From Thalassotalea_H sp040779345 (GTDB lineage: Bacteria > Pseudomonadota > Gammaproteobacteria > Enterobacterales > Alteromonadaceae): a stretch of 64,000 nucleotides of DNA. The notes beneath the pieces are model-generated. The model saw nothing but the letters and a program-made list of their open reading frames with translations, had not been told where the DNA came from and made no database searches. Both the position numbers and the translations under genes were made by a program. Numbering within the stretch: the first letter of the stretch is position 1; each line of letters begins with the position of its first letter. Of this stretch, positions 27,769-37,427 are shown piece after piece. The stretch lies in NCBI GenBank assembly GCA_040779345.1, contig JBFONU010000006.1:62001-126000 (forward strand). Direction: 5' to 3'.

Positions 27769-28797
27769 TTAGGAATGATTGTTTTTTAGGCTTAGTTGAA
27801 TTGAATTTGTTGCATTATATTTATAACTAATATCAAAGTTATGTGTTAATGAGTCAAGTAACCCTTTGATATCACCTGCTTTAAAGTAGCCAGCTATTTT
27901 TATGTCACTCACTTCTTCGTTAGTGATTTCAAATTGAACGTCGGTATAACGGCTAACTTCTTTCAATGCTTGGCTTAAGGTTTCACCCCTAAAAATCAAC
28001 ATGCCATGTTGCCATGATAATTCTTGTTCAGCCTGTGCTCTCGTCAATGTTTGAGTTGGCTGTTGTTTTTTATTTTCAATGACTGACTTTTCACCGTCGG
28101 TAATAATTGTTATTGAGTTGTGTTTATTGGTTTCGTCAGTAATAAGCTCTGCTAATTTTTTTCTCGTGTGGTGATCGCTTACTAATACTTGACCTTCTTG
28201 AACAATAAGTTCTATATCGACTTCATTATTTTTTTGGATATTAAACACAGTACCTAATGCCGTAAAAGACTTGGCTCCTGCGGTTACGGTAAAAGGTCGT
28301 CTCTTATCTTTAGCGACATCAAATAGTGCTTCACCGTATAACAAATTTATTTTTCGATGATTGTTATGGTAATTAACGATAATTCTAGAGTCAGTATTGA
28401 GAGTGACATTGGTACCATCGGCTAATAAAAATTGTCTTTTTTCACCAATAGCAGTTTGGTAATTAATTGTAGGACTGCTTGGGGAGAAATTTGACCAAGT
28501 CATATTGATGGCTAGGGCAATCAAGGATAAAAAGACGACTATAAAAAACAGGTGATTGATATTAATTGACTTTAAAGGGGATTTTTTCTCTAAATGGAAT
28601 ATACCGTTTAGTTCCTTTAATTCACTGATATCATCGAAGAACGAAGCTTGCTTATAAACCGCTTGATAATGTTTAGGGTTTTGATTAAGCCAAGCAATAA
28701 GTTGAGGTTTTTCTGCGTCGTTTAAGCCACGTTTTAAACACCTAACCCAAAAGTTAGCTTGTTGTTTAATCTGATTATTAAGCGTTTGCTTTGACAC
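27769..28797 (-). CDS. FecR-family anti-sigma factor
   Basis: 342 residues. The N-terminal cytoplasmic part (about 1-70) has NFWVRCLKRGLNDAEKPQLIAWLNQNPKHYQAV, typical of the DUF4880 sigma-binding region. One membrane span (about 82-102) follows. The periplasmic FecR domain carries YQTAIGEKRQFLLADGTNVTLN and GEALFDVAKDKRRPFTV, then a C-terminal DUF4974-like region. It should sense the STN domain of the following receptor and control an ECF sigma factor. No FecI-type sigma gene is adjacent; srmB lies upstream on the same strand. Confidence 0.93.
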   Translation of the reverse strand: MSKQTLNNQIKQQANFWVRCLKRGLNDAEKPQLIAWLNQNPKHYQAVYKQASFFDDISELKELNGIFHLEKKSPLKSININHLFFIVVFLSLIALAINMTWSNFSPSSPTINYQTAIGEKRQFLLADGTNVTLNTDSRIIVNYHNNHRKINLLYGEALFDVAKDKRRPFTVTAGAKSFTALGTVFNIQKNNEVDIELIVQEGQVLVSDHHTRKKLAELITDETNKHNSITIITDGEKSVIENKKQQPTQTLTRAQAEQELSWQHGMLIFRGETLSQALKEVSRYTDVQFEITNEEVSDIKIAGYFKAGDIKGLLDSLTHNFDISYKYNATNSIQLSLKNNHS

Positions 28798-29021
28798 TTT
28801 GCTTACTCTTCCTTAATGACGGCAAAATACTGAAATAGACTACAAATAATTCAGTCTGTCTGTTTCGTTAGACAGTCGATGATACTAAATCGACACTATC
28901 ATTTTGTGAGATAGTATACAATTTTCATCGTCGATATTTTCACCGAAACGCAACAACATATCAAGCATAATTGTGCTTTTGTTCAATATTTGTTTGATAT
29001 TAGCATTTTGCTCATTTTACA

Positions 29022-30260
29022 TTAACGTTTTGATGACCTTTTCGCTTGTTTCTTCGCTTTCGCTTTTTTCTGAGATGCTGATTTTTTAACTTTAGGTTTC
29101 TTTAGTGCTACCTTAGCTTCTTTATTTTTAGGGCGTAATTCCTCAATAACACGACGAGGTAAACGATCTCCCATATAACGTTCAATTTTAGCAATGACCG
29201 CCATGTCATGGGCTTCAACTAACGATATGGCTGTGCCTTTATTGCCTGCTCTCCCTGTGCGGCCAATGCGATGCAAATAAATGTCGGCTTTTCTGGGCAT
29301 ATCAAAATTGATGACATGGGTAATGTCGTCAATATCTAAACCTCGTGCGGCAACATCTGTGGCTACTAATACATTTAATTTACCACTACGCAACTTATCA
29401 ACGGCATTATTACGTTTATCTTGTGGCATTTTTCCTTCTAACCATGCACAAGGAATTTCTTCTGCATATAACTTACCAGAAAGGTATTGCACCGTTTCTC
29501 GTTTGTTGGCAAAGACCACTGCTCGCTGAATTTCATCCTGCTTTAATAGATTAACAAGTAATGAAAATTTATGGTCTTTATCATCAGCGAGGTGTAACCA
29601 TTGATGAATTTTGGCTTTTTCTTTTCGTGATGGGTTGGACTCAAGAAAAACCGGCTCATTTAATATTTCTTTCGAGAACTTAAGGACGTTTGCCCCTTCC
29701 AACGTTGCAGAAAATAACATGGTTTGCTTTCGCCATCTTGCCTCTGCAATAATGCGATTGATCGTTTCAGCAAAGCCCATATCCAGCATTCTGTCGGCTT
29801 CATCAAGAACTAATATCTCAATTTCTCGCGCATCAAATTGTTCATTTTCGATATATTCAAGTAATCGGCCTGGCGTTGCGATTAAGATATCGGTGGTTTG
29901 GGTTAAAATTTCTTTATGGCTGCCATAATTTACGCCACCCGTTATCACACCACTTTTAATTTTAGTTAAAGCGGTTAACTTTTCAGCCTGCTCATGAATT
30001 TGTAAAGCGAGTTCACGGGTGGGTGATAAGATGAGTACCCTTGGAAAACCTGGCTTTGTACGTGGATAATCAAGCAGGTGTTGAGCAATAGGTAAAATAA
30101 AAGCGGCGGTTTTTCCTGTGCCTGTAGGTGCTGACGCTAAGACATCTTTTCCTGCCATTGCCGGCGGAAGAACTAGCGATTGAATGGAGGTAGGTTTTGT
30201 AAAGCCGGCATTTTGTATACCGCCTAGGAGTTCAGAATCTAGGTCAAACTGCTCAAACAT
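29022..30260 (-). CDS. srmB: DEAD-box RNA helicase SrmB
   Basis: 412 residues. It has the Q motif (TKPTSIQ), motif I APTGTGKT at 44-51, PTRELALQ, TPGRLL, DEAD at 153-156, SAT, ARGLDID and HRIGRTGR. The N-terminal pattern FEQFDLDSELL and the SAPTGTGKTAAFILP segment match SrmB best among the DEAD proteins; SrmB assists early 50S assembly. The C-terminus is Lys/Arg-rich (KKPKVKKSASQKKAK), an RNA-binding tail common in cold-adapted species. A 224-base spacer follows, holding two small inverted repeats and the fecR promoter. Confidence 0.92.
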   Translation of the reverse strand: MFEQFDLDSELLGGIQNAGFTKPTSIQSLVLPPAMAGKDVLASAPTGTGKTAAFILPIAQHLLDYPRTKPGFPRVLILSPTRELALQIHEQAEKLTALTKIKSGVITGGVNYGSHKEILTQTTDILIATPGRLLEYIENEQFDAREIEILVLDEADRMLDMGFAETINRIIAEARWRKQTMLFSATLEGANVLKFSKEILNEPVFLESNPSRKEKAKIHQWLHLADDKDHKFSLLVNLLKQDEIQRAVVFANKRETVQYLSGKLYAEEIPCAWLEGKMPQDKRNNAVDKLRSGKLNVLVATDVAARGLDIDDITHVINFDMPRKADIYLHRIGRTGRAGNKGTAISLVEAHDMAVIAKIERYMGDRLPRRVIEELRPKNKEAKVALKKPKVKKSASQKKAKAKKQAKRSSKR

Positions 30261-30381
30261 AGTGATTTTTTGCTCGAAATTAAGATGTGCAGATTATAGT
30301 GGTAAAGTCGTTAATTACCTATACTTCATCTAAAAAATTTTGTATTTACTTGTATAAATAATACATGAACGCAAAGTTTAG

Positions 30382-30906
30382 TTAAGATTGTACAATATGA
30401 TTAATTTCTGATTGTATTTGTTGGCACCACGTAGCGATACGGTTGTCGCTTTCATTATATTGATTATCTTCATCTAATGCTAAACCAACAAAGTGAGAAT
30501 GATCTTTAGTGAGAGCTTTTGACGCTGAAAATTCATAGCCCTTATTGGGCCATAAACCAATGATATATCCGCCTTGCGTTGTTACTTTTTCATGTAACAT
30601 ACCTAAGGCGTCTTGAAACCATTCGGTATAGCCTATTTGATCGCCCATACCAAAAAGCGCGACAATTTTACCGTTTAAGTCAAGGTGATCAATATCGTCC
30701 CAATGGCTTTCCCAGTCTTCTTGTAGTTCACCATAATCCCAAGTTGAAATACCATAAATTAAAATATCAAAGTGTTCACTGTCAGCAAGCGAGTTATCTT
30801 TTATATTAAATAATTCAACAGTGCCCTCATCAAAATGGGTTTGTATTTTCTCAGCAGCTATTTCGGTATAACAGGTGGTTGAACCGTAAAATAAACCAAT
30901 TTTCAT
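30382..30906 (-). CDS. fldB: Flavodoxin 2
   Basis: 174 residues, as in E. coli FldB (173). It is an FMN-binding electron carrier. The phosphate loop GSTTCYTE is near the N-terminus. STWDYGELQEDWESHWDDID and LFGMGDQIGYTEWFQDALGML are the two flavin-side loops, and GLWPNKGYEF is typical of FldB. In E. coli fldB lies next to xerD-dsbC-recJ-prfB-lysS; here it is divergent from dsbC and xerD is missing from the space between. The 233 bases between the two starts have no gene. Confidence 0.95.
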   Translation of the reverse strand: MKIGLFYGSTTCYTEIAAEKIQTHFDEGTVELFNIKDNSLADSEHFDILIYGISTWDYGELQEDWESHWDDIDHLDLNGKIVALFGMGDQIGYTEWFQDALGMLHEKVTTQGGYIIGLWPNKGYEFSASKALTKDHSHFVGLALDEDNQYNESDNRIATWCQQIQSEINHIVQS

Positions 30907-31139
30907 ATTGTTAACCTTATGTACTTGCTCTAGCTGTCTTTATTTGCGGGAAGTTTAACAGATGCTTACCTTCACATGCTATATGCTGGCGCAGTTTTAT
31001 TGGCGACAGTGGCGTTATCTTAATTGCTTTTTGATATAATTCCCTGTAATTTTGTCGTCTTTAATACGGTCATACTTGCTAAGCAGTATTTTTACTTTTG
31101 CTGATGTTACTTTAGCAAAACTCTATTTTAGGAATGTTT

Positions 31140-31907
31140 ATGTATAAGCAATTTACGTGTGTTTTATTCTTCAGCTTTTTATTGTCAGTTAGTCATGCTT
31201 TTGCTCAAGACAAAAATGCGCTTTCATTGGAAACACAAGCAGAATTAACGAAAAAATTAGCGTCGACTATTGGATTAGATATTATGTCGATTAAAGCTTC
31301 TCCTTTGCCTTCTTTAGTGGAAGTCGTGACTAATCAAGGCTTGTTTTATGCCAGTAAAGACGGTCAGTTTTTAGTGCATGGAAAGCTTTATGGTATTGGT
31401 GGCGATAATGTTGTCAATCATACGGAAGATAGTTTATCGCTTGTCCGTGTTCAAGGCCTAAAACAGTTTAAAGATGACATGATTGTATATCCTGCTAAAG
31501 ACGAAAAATATCAGGTCACGGTATTTACTGATATAACCTGTGGTTATTGTCGAAAAATGCATAAGCAAATGGATGAACTCAATGACATGGGAATAACGGT
31601 ACGATATTTAGCATATCCTCGTGCAGGTATTAAAGACCAACTGGGAGGGTATTCTCAAGGTTTTAAAGATTTACGTTCTATTTGGTGTCATGAAGAACCA
31701 AGCGTTGCATTAACGAAAGCCAAATTAGGCTCATCGGTTGCACAGCGTATTTGTGATAAACCTATCGAAGCAGAGTTTGATTTCGGTCGACAAATAGGGG
31801 TCAGTGGTACACCAGCCATTATTTTTGATAACGGTTTTATGTTGCCAGGTTATCGTGAGCCGGCTGAACTTTTGAAAATATTAACTAGTATTCAAGCTGA
31901 AAGTTAA
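31140..31907 (+). CDS. dsbC: Thiol:disulfide isomerase DsbC
   Basis: 255 residues from the ATG at 31140, preferred over one at 31134 because AGGA lies six bases before the former. A signal peptide (to AFAQ) sends it to the periplasm. It isomerises wrong disulfides as a V-shaped dimer. The N-terminal dimerisation domain is followed by a thioredoxin-like domain with TDITCGYCRKMH and the cis-proline loop GVSGTPAIIF. recJ follows 39 bases downstream, the order known in E. coli. Confidence 0.95.
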   Translation: MYKQFTCVLFFSFLLSVSHAFAQDKNALSLETQAELTKKLASTIGLDIMSIKASPLPSLVEVVTNQGLFYASKDGQFLVHGKLYGIGGDNVVNHTEDSLSLVRVQGLKQFKDDMIVYPAKDEKYQVTVFTDITCGYCRKMHKQMDELNDMGITVRYLAYPRAGIKDQLGGYSQGFKDLRSIWCHEEPSVALTKAKLGSSVAQRICDKPIEAEFDFGRQIGVSGTPAIIFDNGFMLPGYREPAELLKILTSIQAES

Positions 31908-31946
31908 TCTCTCCACTATATACTGAAAATAGGTAAGTCGCTTTTT

Positions 31947-33677
31947 ATGAGCAAAACAATTGTTCGTCGTGAGTTTGTTGACGATAGCCACTTACCTTCA
32001 TCTCTTCACCCTGTCATCAAACAACTCTATGCCGCTCGTGGTATTAAATCTGCTGATGAGCTGATTCTCAATGCCAGTCAATTAATATCAGTCGAGCAAT
32101 TATCAGGCATTAATGAAGGCTGTAAAATACTTTTTCATGCACTTCAAACAGAGCAATCGATTATTGTTGTTGGTGACTTTGATGCAGATGGTGCGACAAG
32201 TACCGCGTTAATGATGCAGGCATTATCAATGTTTGGCAGCACTAATCATCAGTTTCTTGTGCCGAACCGATTTGAATATGGTTATGGTTTGACGCCTGAA
32301 ATTGTGAACATTGCTCATCAAATGGGGGCTGAACTGTTAATTACCGTTGATAGTGGAATTAGCTGTCTTGCCGGTGTCAAACAAGCTAAATCGCTTGGCT
32401 TAAATGTGATTGTGACTGACCATCATTTACAAGGCAAAGCATTACCTCCCGCAGACGCTATTATTAATCCGAATCAGCATTGTTGTGATTTTCCAAGTAA
32501 AGCGCTGGCAGGTGTCGGAGTTGCATTTTATTTTATGCTGGCGATGCGTAAATATTTACGAGAGCAACACTGGTTTACAGAAAAAGCGATCAGTGAACCC
32601 AATATCGCCCAGTTATTAGACTTAGTTGCGTTAGGTACGGTTGCCGATGTTGTCTCATTAGATGCGAATAATCGAATATTAGTTGAGCAAGGATTAAAGC
32701 GTATCAGAGCAGGGCATACCCGTCCGGGTATACAAGCTTTGATTGAGGTGGCAGGAAAAAATCAGCAGAAACTGATTGCCAGTGATTTTGGTTTTGCGCT
32801 CGGGCCACGAATTAATGCGGCGGGCCGTTTAGACGATATGGCCTACGGTATTAATTGTCTGCTCGCAGATGATTTGATGTCTGCTAGAGTAATGGCTGCT
32901 GAGTTAGACTGTTTAAATAAAGCACGTCGTGAAATTGAACAAGGTATGCAGCATGAAGCCGAAACTATCATGAAGCAACTAAATTTTACCGACGATAACT
33001 TACCTTTTGCAATTGCTTTATTTCACCCTGATTGGCATCAAGGGGTGATTGGTATCGTTGCAGGGCGATTAAAAGAAAAGTTTCACCGCCCAAGTGTTGT
33101 GTTTGCACAAAGTGAAGACGGTCTCGAGCTTAAGGGCTCTGCACGCTCAATTCCTGGTTTACATATTCGTGATTTATTAGAGCATATTGACAGTCAACAC
33201 TCAGGGCTTATCGTTAAATTTGGTGGCCATGCGATGGCAGCGGGCTTATCAATTAATAAAAAAGACTTCGAGAAGTTTCAGGAAAAGTTTCAATATTATG
33301 CCCAGCAATGGTTAGATCAAGACGCACTTGAAGGAAAACTTCTTTCAGACGGCAAACTTGCCTTAACAGAAATGACACTTAACTTTGCTGACACTATTCG
33401 TCTTGCCGGTCCTTGGGGGCAAAACTTTCTTGAGCCAGTATTTGACGACGAGTTTACTTTAGTGCAGCAACGTATTGTTGGCGAGAAACATCTGAAAATA
33501 GTGGTTGAAAAACAAGGGCAAGTCTTTGATGCTATAGCTTTTAATATTGATATAAAACAATGGCCCAATAGCCAAGTTGACAAAGTTCACCTTGCGTACC
33601 GACTCGATATAAATGAATTTCGCGGTAAACAAACCTTGCAACTCATGGTAGAAAATATAACAAGAGTGTCAAGGTAA
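31947..33677 (+). CDS. recJ: Single-strand DNA exonuclease RecJ
   Basis: 576 residues, as in E. coli RecJ (577). It is a 5' to 3' single-strand exonuclease used in RecF recombination and mismatch repair. The DHH motifs are visible: VVGDFDADGATSTALM, TVDSGI, VTDHHLQG, and DLVALGTVADVV. The DHHA1 part has KFGGHAMAAGLSI. The ATG follows AGGTAAG. It is the second gene after dsbC, then comes a membrane permease not found in the E. coli order. Confidence 0.97.
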   Translation: MSKTIVRREFVDDSHLPSSLHPVIKQLYAARGIKSADELILNASQLISVEQLSGINEGCKILFHALQTEQSIIVVGDFDADGATSTALMMQALSMFGSTNHQFLVPNRFEYGYGLTPEIVNIAHQMGAELLITVDSGISCLAGVKQAKSLGLNVIVTDHHLQGKALPPADAIINPNQHCCDFPSKALAGVGVAFYFMLAMRKYLREQHWFTEKAISEPNIAQLLDLVALGTVADVVSLDANNRILVEQGLKRIRAGHTRPGIQALIEVAGKNQQKLIASDFGFALGPRINAAGRLDDMAYGINCLLADDLMSARVMAAELDCLNKARREIEQGMQHEAETIMKQLNFTDDNLPFAIALFHPDWHQGVIGIVAGRLKEKFHRPSVVFAQSEDGLELKGSARSIPGLHIRDLLEHIDSQHSGLIVKFGGHAMAAGLSINKKDFEKFQEKFQYYAQQWLDQDALEGKLLSDGKLALTEMTLNFADTIRLAGPWGQNFLEPVFDDEFTLVQQRIVGEKHLKIVVEKQGQVFDAIAFNIDIKQWPNSQVDKVHLAYRLDINEFRGKQTLQLMVENITRVSR

Positions 33678-33705
33678 TAACCTCAGTTATTAAACAGGTG
33701 TGAAT

Positions 33706-34440
33706 ATGGAAAATTCATTAAAAGCGATTAGTTTATATCATTTGTCGTTTGCTTTTATTCCTATAGTGATTGTGTTGTTTATTTTCGTAAAGTGGTCGAT
33801 TTCTAGCAAACGCTCAATTCACGCATTGACACAAATGTTGATCCAACTTTTATTGGTTGGCTACTTTCTCGGTTTTATTTTTGAGTCGAATAACATTTGG
33901 TTAGTTGGCGCAATTTTACTCATGATGGTGCTGTTTTCAAGTTGGATAGCGCTAAGTAATATCCCCGTTGCAAGAATAAAGCTTATTCGTCATGTGGTAT
34001 TATCTATTTTATTAAGTGGTGGCTTTACTCTACTGATCATCACGCAAGGTGTATTAACGTTAACACCTTGGTATCAAGCGCAAGTTATTTTACCTTTGGC
34101 AGGGATGATATTTGCTAGTTGTATGAACAGTATTAGTTTGTCAGGTGAGCGATTTTTTGCTGAATCAGCACACGGAAAAGCAGATGATAAAGCCAGAAAT
34201 ATTGCCTTTCATGCGGCAATGATCCCTAATATTAATGCGTTATTTGCTGTAGGAATTGTCTCTTTACCCGGCATGATGACAGGACAAATACTATCCGGGG
34301 TCGCGCCATTTATTGCCGCAAGGTATCAAATTATGGTGATGTGTATGATATTCGCCTCAGCAGGTCTAGCATCGGCTTGTTTTTTATCACTAATCAAAGA
34401 CAAAGCTTTTCACTTTAAAAGTACGAGCAATCCTCCTTAA
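33706..34440 (+). CDS. FetB/YbbM-family ABC permease (orphan)
   Basis: 244 residues from the ATG at 33706 (AGGTG six bases before; a GTG at 33700 is also in frame). Seven or so hydrophobic segments. The family signature is visible: ALTQMLIQLLLVGYFLG, SISLSGERFF and LPGMMTGQILSGVAPFIAARYQIMVM. The relative FetB (YbbM) works with the ATPase FetA in E. coli, where it promotes iron export and peroxide resistance. No ATPase gene is adjacent here. It lies between recJ and prfB, probably in the same transcript. The substrate is uncertain. Confidence 0.85.
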   Translation: MENSLKAISLYHLSFAFIPIVIVLFIFVKWSISSKRSIHALTQMLIQLLLVGYFLGFIFESNNIWLVGAILLMMVLFSSWIALSNIPVARIKLIRHVVLSILLSGGFTLLIITQGVLTLTPWYQAQVILPLAGMIFASCMNSISLSGERFFAESAHGKADDKARNIAFHAAMIPNINALFAVGIVSLPGMMTGQILSGVAPFIAARYQIMVMCMIFASAGLASACFLSLIKDKAFHFKSTSNPP

Positions 34441-34536
34441 TCGTTTATTTGCCTGTCATTTTACGCTACAATGCGCGACTATTTTACTATTCACCTTGGT
34501 CGATAAATTCGACGTTGTAAAAAGACAGAATGAACA

Positions 34537-35635
34537 ATGCTTGAAGTAAATCCGGTATTAAACAAAATTAAAGAAATTCGTGAGCGTACAGATATGCTTA
34601 GGGGGTACCTTTGACTACGATCAGAAGTCTGAACGTTTAGTTGAAGTTGTTCGTGAATTAGAATCTCCAGACGTATGGAATGAACCTGAGCGTGCACAGG
34701 CATTAGGCCGTGAACGTGCCGGCTTAGAGGCTGTTGTTGAAACCATTGATGAAATGGACTCAGGTTGCGAAGATATTGAAGGTTTAGTAGACCTTGCTGT
34801 CGAAGAAAATGATGAAGAAACCTTTGACGATGCGCAAACTGAAATACAAGCATTAGAAGCAAGTTTAGAGAAATTAGAATTTCGCCGAATGTTTTCAGGC
34901 GAACAAGATGCTAATAATTGTTATCTTGATATTCAATCTGGTTCTGGCGGTACCGAGGCACAAGATTGGGCTGAAATGTTAATGCGAATGTATTTACGCT
35001 GGGGCGAAGCGCACGGTTTTAAAACTGAAGCGATTGAAGTGACTGATGGTGACGTTGCAGGCATTAAAGGTTGCACCATTAAATATACCGGCGAATATGC
35101 TTTTGGGTGGTTAAGAACTGAAACTGGCGTTCATCGTTTAGTACGAAAATCACCGTTTGATTCCAGTGGTCGTCGCCATACATCATTTGCCTCAGCATTT
35201 ATTTATCCTGAAATTGACGACAATATTGAAATTGATATTAACCCAGCAGATTTGCGCATTGATACGTTTCGAGCGTCTGGCGCAGGTGGACAACATGTCA
35301 ATAAAACAGATTCTGCAATACGGATCACCCATGAACCTACGGGCGCGGTAGTCGCTTGTCAAGCTGACCGTTCACAGCATAAAAACCGTGCAACCGCGAT
35401 GAAATTACTTAAAGCAAAGCTTTATGAAATGGAAATGCAAAAGCAGAATGAAGGTAAACAAGAATTAGAAGATGGTAAATCTGATATTGGTTGGGGCAGC
35501 CAAATTCGTTCATATGTATTAGATGACAGTCGAATCAAAGATTTACGTACCGGGGTGGAAAATCGAAATACGCAAGCGGTATTAGATGGTGACCTCGACA
35601 AGTTTCTAGAAGCCAGTCTTAAGTCTGGTTTATAA
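34537..35635 (+). CDS. prfB: Peptide chain release factor 2 (programmed frameshift)
   Basis: 365 residues when read as 34537-34611 joined to 34613-35635, exactly the E. coli RF2 length. RF2 ends translation at UGA and UAA. The first 25 codons end at an in-frame TGA (34612-34614) and the rest continues in +1. The SPF codon-recognition motif is in RKSPFDSSG and the peptidyl-transferase GGQ in GAGGQHVNKT. The residue four before the first Gly of GGQ is Ala, as in most bacteria and unlike the Thr246 variant of E. coli K-12. lysS follows 82 bases downstream, as in E. coli. Confidence 0.97.
34600..34615 (+). promoter_or_regulatory. prfB +1 programmed frameshift site
   Basis: AGGGGG-TAC-CTT-TGA-C. 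The internal Shine-Dalgarno-like AGGGGG lies just before the slippery CTT, followed by the UGA stop and a C, the well-known RF2 autoregulatory arrangement. Low RF2 lets the ribosome slip from CUU to UUU and read on. Confidence 0.97.
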
Positions 35636-35717
35636 ATTATTTATTCAGAAAATGAATATTGTAGTTAAGTACTAACCTTATCAAATGTAAGTTTTGATAT
35701 TTTAATTGAGAAGCAAA

Positions 35718-37268
35718 ATGACTGACCAAGCACAAGCAAACCAAGATGAAAACAAATTGATTGCCGAACGTCGTGGCAAATTAGCGCAAATTCGAGAAAA
35801 CTGTCCGGCAAATGGCCATCCCAATAAGTTTGACCGAAAACACTATGCAGCTGATTTACAAGCTGCACATGGTGAAAAAGATAAAGAAACGCTTGAAGCT
35901 GAAACTGCAGAGTACAGCATTGCTGGTCGTGTTATGGCAAAACGTGGTCCTTTCTTGGTATTGCAAGATATGACAGGTCGTATTCAAGCCTATGCTCATA
36001 AAACCGTACAAAAAGAAATAAAAGAAAAATGGGGCACGTTAGATATCGGTGACATTATTGGTGTTACAGGTACTATGCATATGTCGGGTAAAGGTGACTT
36101 ATACGTGAATATGGATAAGTACCAATTACTGACTAAATCGTTGCGTCCATTACCTGAAAAATTCCACGGTTTATCGGATGTTGAAACAAAATATCGTCAA
36201 CGTTATGTTGATTTGATCATCAATGAAGAGACTCGTAATACCTTTAAAATTCGTTCAAAAATTGTTGATGGTATCCGTAAGTTTTTAACCGAGCGTGATT
36301 TCATGGAAGTTGAAACGCCCATGTTACAAACCATTCCTGGTGGCGCAACAGCAAAACCATTTGAAACTTTCCATAATGCCTTAGACATTGAAATGTATAT
36401 GCGTATTGCACCTGAGCTTTACCTTAAGCGCTTAGTCGTGGGTGGTTTTGAAAAAGTATTTGAAATTAACCGTAACTTCCGTAATGAAGGTTTATCTACG
36501 CGTCATAATCCCGAATTTACCATGATTGAATTCTACCAAGCGTATGCTGATTATCATGATTTAATGAACCTTACTGAAGATATGTTACGTACACTTGCTG
36601 AAGATGTTATGGGTACTTCTGTTATTCGCAATACGGTGAAAAATGCTGATGGTGAAGTGACTGAAGAAAAGTTTTATGACTTTGGTAAAAAGTTTGAACG
36701 TTTATCTATGGTGGATGCGATTTTAAAATATGGCAACAACCTTGATGAAAATGTACTGCGTAATCCTGAAGAAAATTTTGACGCATTAAAAGCAATGGCT
36801 AAGGCTGTTGGTGTTAAAGAAACTGATGCTTCAAAAGTATGGGGTGCAGGTAAATACGTGTGTGAAATTTTTGAAGAAGTGGCTGAGCATATGCTTGATC
36901 AACCTACTTTTATTACCGAATATCCATGGGAAGTGTCACCACTTGCTCGTCGTAATGATGACAACCCATTTATTACCGATCGCTTTGAGTTTTTCGTGGG
37001 TGGTCGTGAGTTAGCTAATGGTTTCTCTGAGCTAAATGATGCAGAAGATCAAGCCGCGCGCTTCCAAAACCAAGTGGCAGGTAAAGACGCGGGTGATGAT
37101 GAAGCCATGCATTTTGATGCGGATTATATTCAAGCACTTGAATATGGTTTACCGCCAACAGCAGGTGAAGGGATTGGGATTGACAGATTAGTGATGTTAT
37201 TTACCGACTCTCCTACCATTAAAGACGTGATCTTGTTTCCACATATGAAACCACTTAATGATCAGTAG
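35718..37268 (+). CDS. lysS: Lysyl-tRNA synthetase (class II)
   Basis: 516 residues from the ATG at 35718 (an in-frame TTG at 35706 is less likely). It charges tRNA-Lys. The N-terminal OB-fold (about 60-150) has AGRVMAKRGPFLVLQDMTGRIQ. The class II catalytic core shows FMEVETPMLQTIPGGATAKPF, FEINRNFRNEGLSTRHNPEFTM and motif 3 GEGIGIDRLVMLFT at the end. A strong terminator follows 60 bases downstream. Confidence 0.98.
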   Translation: MTDQAQANQDENKLIAERRGKLAQIRENCPANGHPNKFDRKHYAADLQAAHGEKDKETLEAETAEYSIAGRVMAKRGPFLVLQDMTGRIQAYAHKTVQKEIKEKWGTLDIGDIIGVTGTMHMSGKGDLYVNMDKYQLLTKSLRPLPEKFHGLSDVETKYRQRYVDLIINEETRNTFKIRSKIVDGIRKFLTERDFMEVETPMLQTIPGGATAKPFETFHNALDIEMYMRIAPELYLKRLVVGGFEKVFEINRNFRNEGLSTRHNPEFTMIEFYQAYADYHDLMNLTEDMLRTLAEDVMGTSVIRNTVKNADGEVTEEKFYDFGKKFERLSMVDAILKYGNNLDENVLRNPEENFDALKAMAKAVGVKETDASKVWGAGKYVCEIFEEVAEHMLDQPTFITEYPWEVSPLARRNDDNPFITDRFEFFVGGRELANGFSELNDAEDQAARFQNQVAGKDAGDDEAMHFDADYIQALEYGLPPTAGEGIGIDRLVMLFTDSPTIKDVILFPHMKPLNDQ

Positions 37269-37327
37269 TTTTTGATAGGTAGTGATTGATTAGCCCTTAA
37301 TTTGCTCATCGAACTACGTTAGATTTT

Positions 37328-37359
37328 AAAGCCAGTAATGACTCTTCATTACTGGCTTT
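37328..37359 (+). terminator. lysS terminator
   Basis: AAAGCCAGTAATGA pairs perfectly with TCATTACTGGCTTT around a four-base loop, ending in four T. This is a strong intrinsic terminator for lysS. Confidence 0.9.
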
Positions 37360-37360
37360 T

Positions 37361-37427
37361 ATGTACAGGATGTACGGTATATCGAAATTGCAGGAGCATA
37401 ATTTCGTGTATGTACAGGATGTACGGT
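37361..37427. repeat. Direct repeat ATGTACAGGATGTACGGT, two copies
   Basis: The 18-base unit occurs at 37361-37378 and again at 37410-37427, and its flank CGTGTATGTACAG recurs at 37505-37517. The unit contains GTAC-AGGAT-GTAC. Dispersed intergenic elements with TGTAC units are familiar from marine gammaproteobacterial genomes, but I cannot tell how many copies exist outside this window. Confidence 0.85.

Noticed and set aside
28798..29021. Possible missing FecI sigma gene upstream of fecR
   Set aside because: The spacer is 224 bases and has only small inverted repeats (28856-28875 and 28895-28915), far too short for a sigma gene.
30907..31139. Search for xerD between fldB and dsbC, as in E. 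coli
   Set aside because: The 233 bases hold no coding frame; only promoters are plausible, so xerD is elsewhere.
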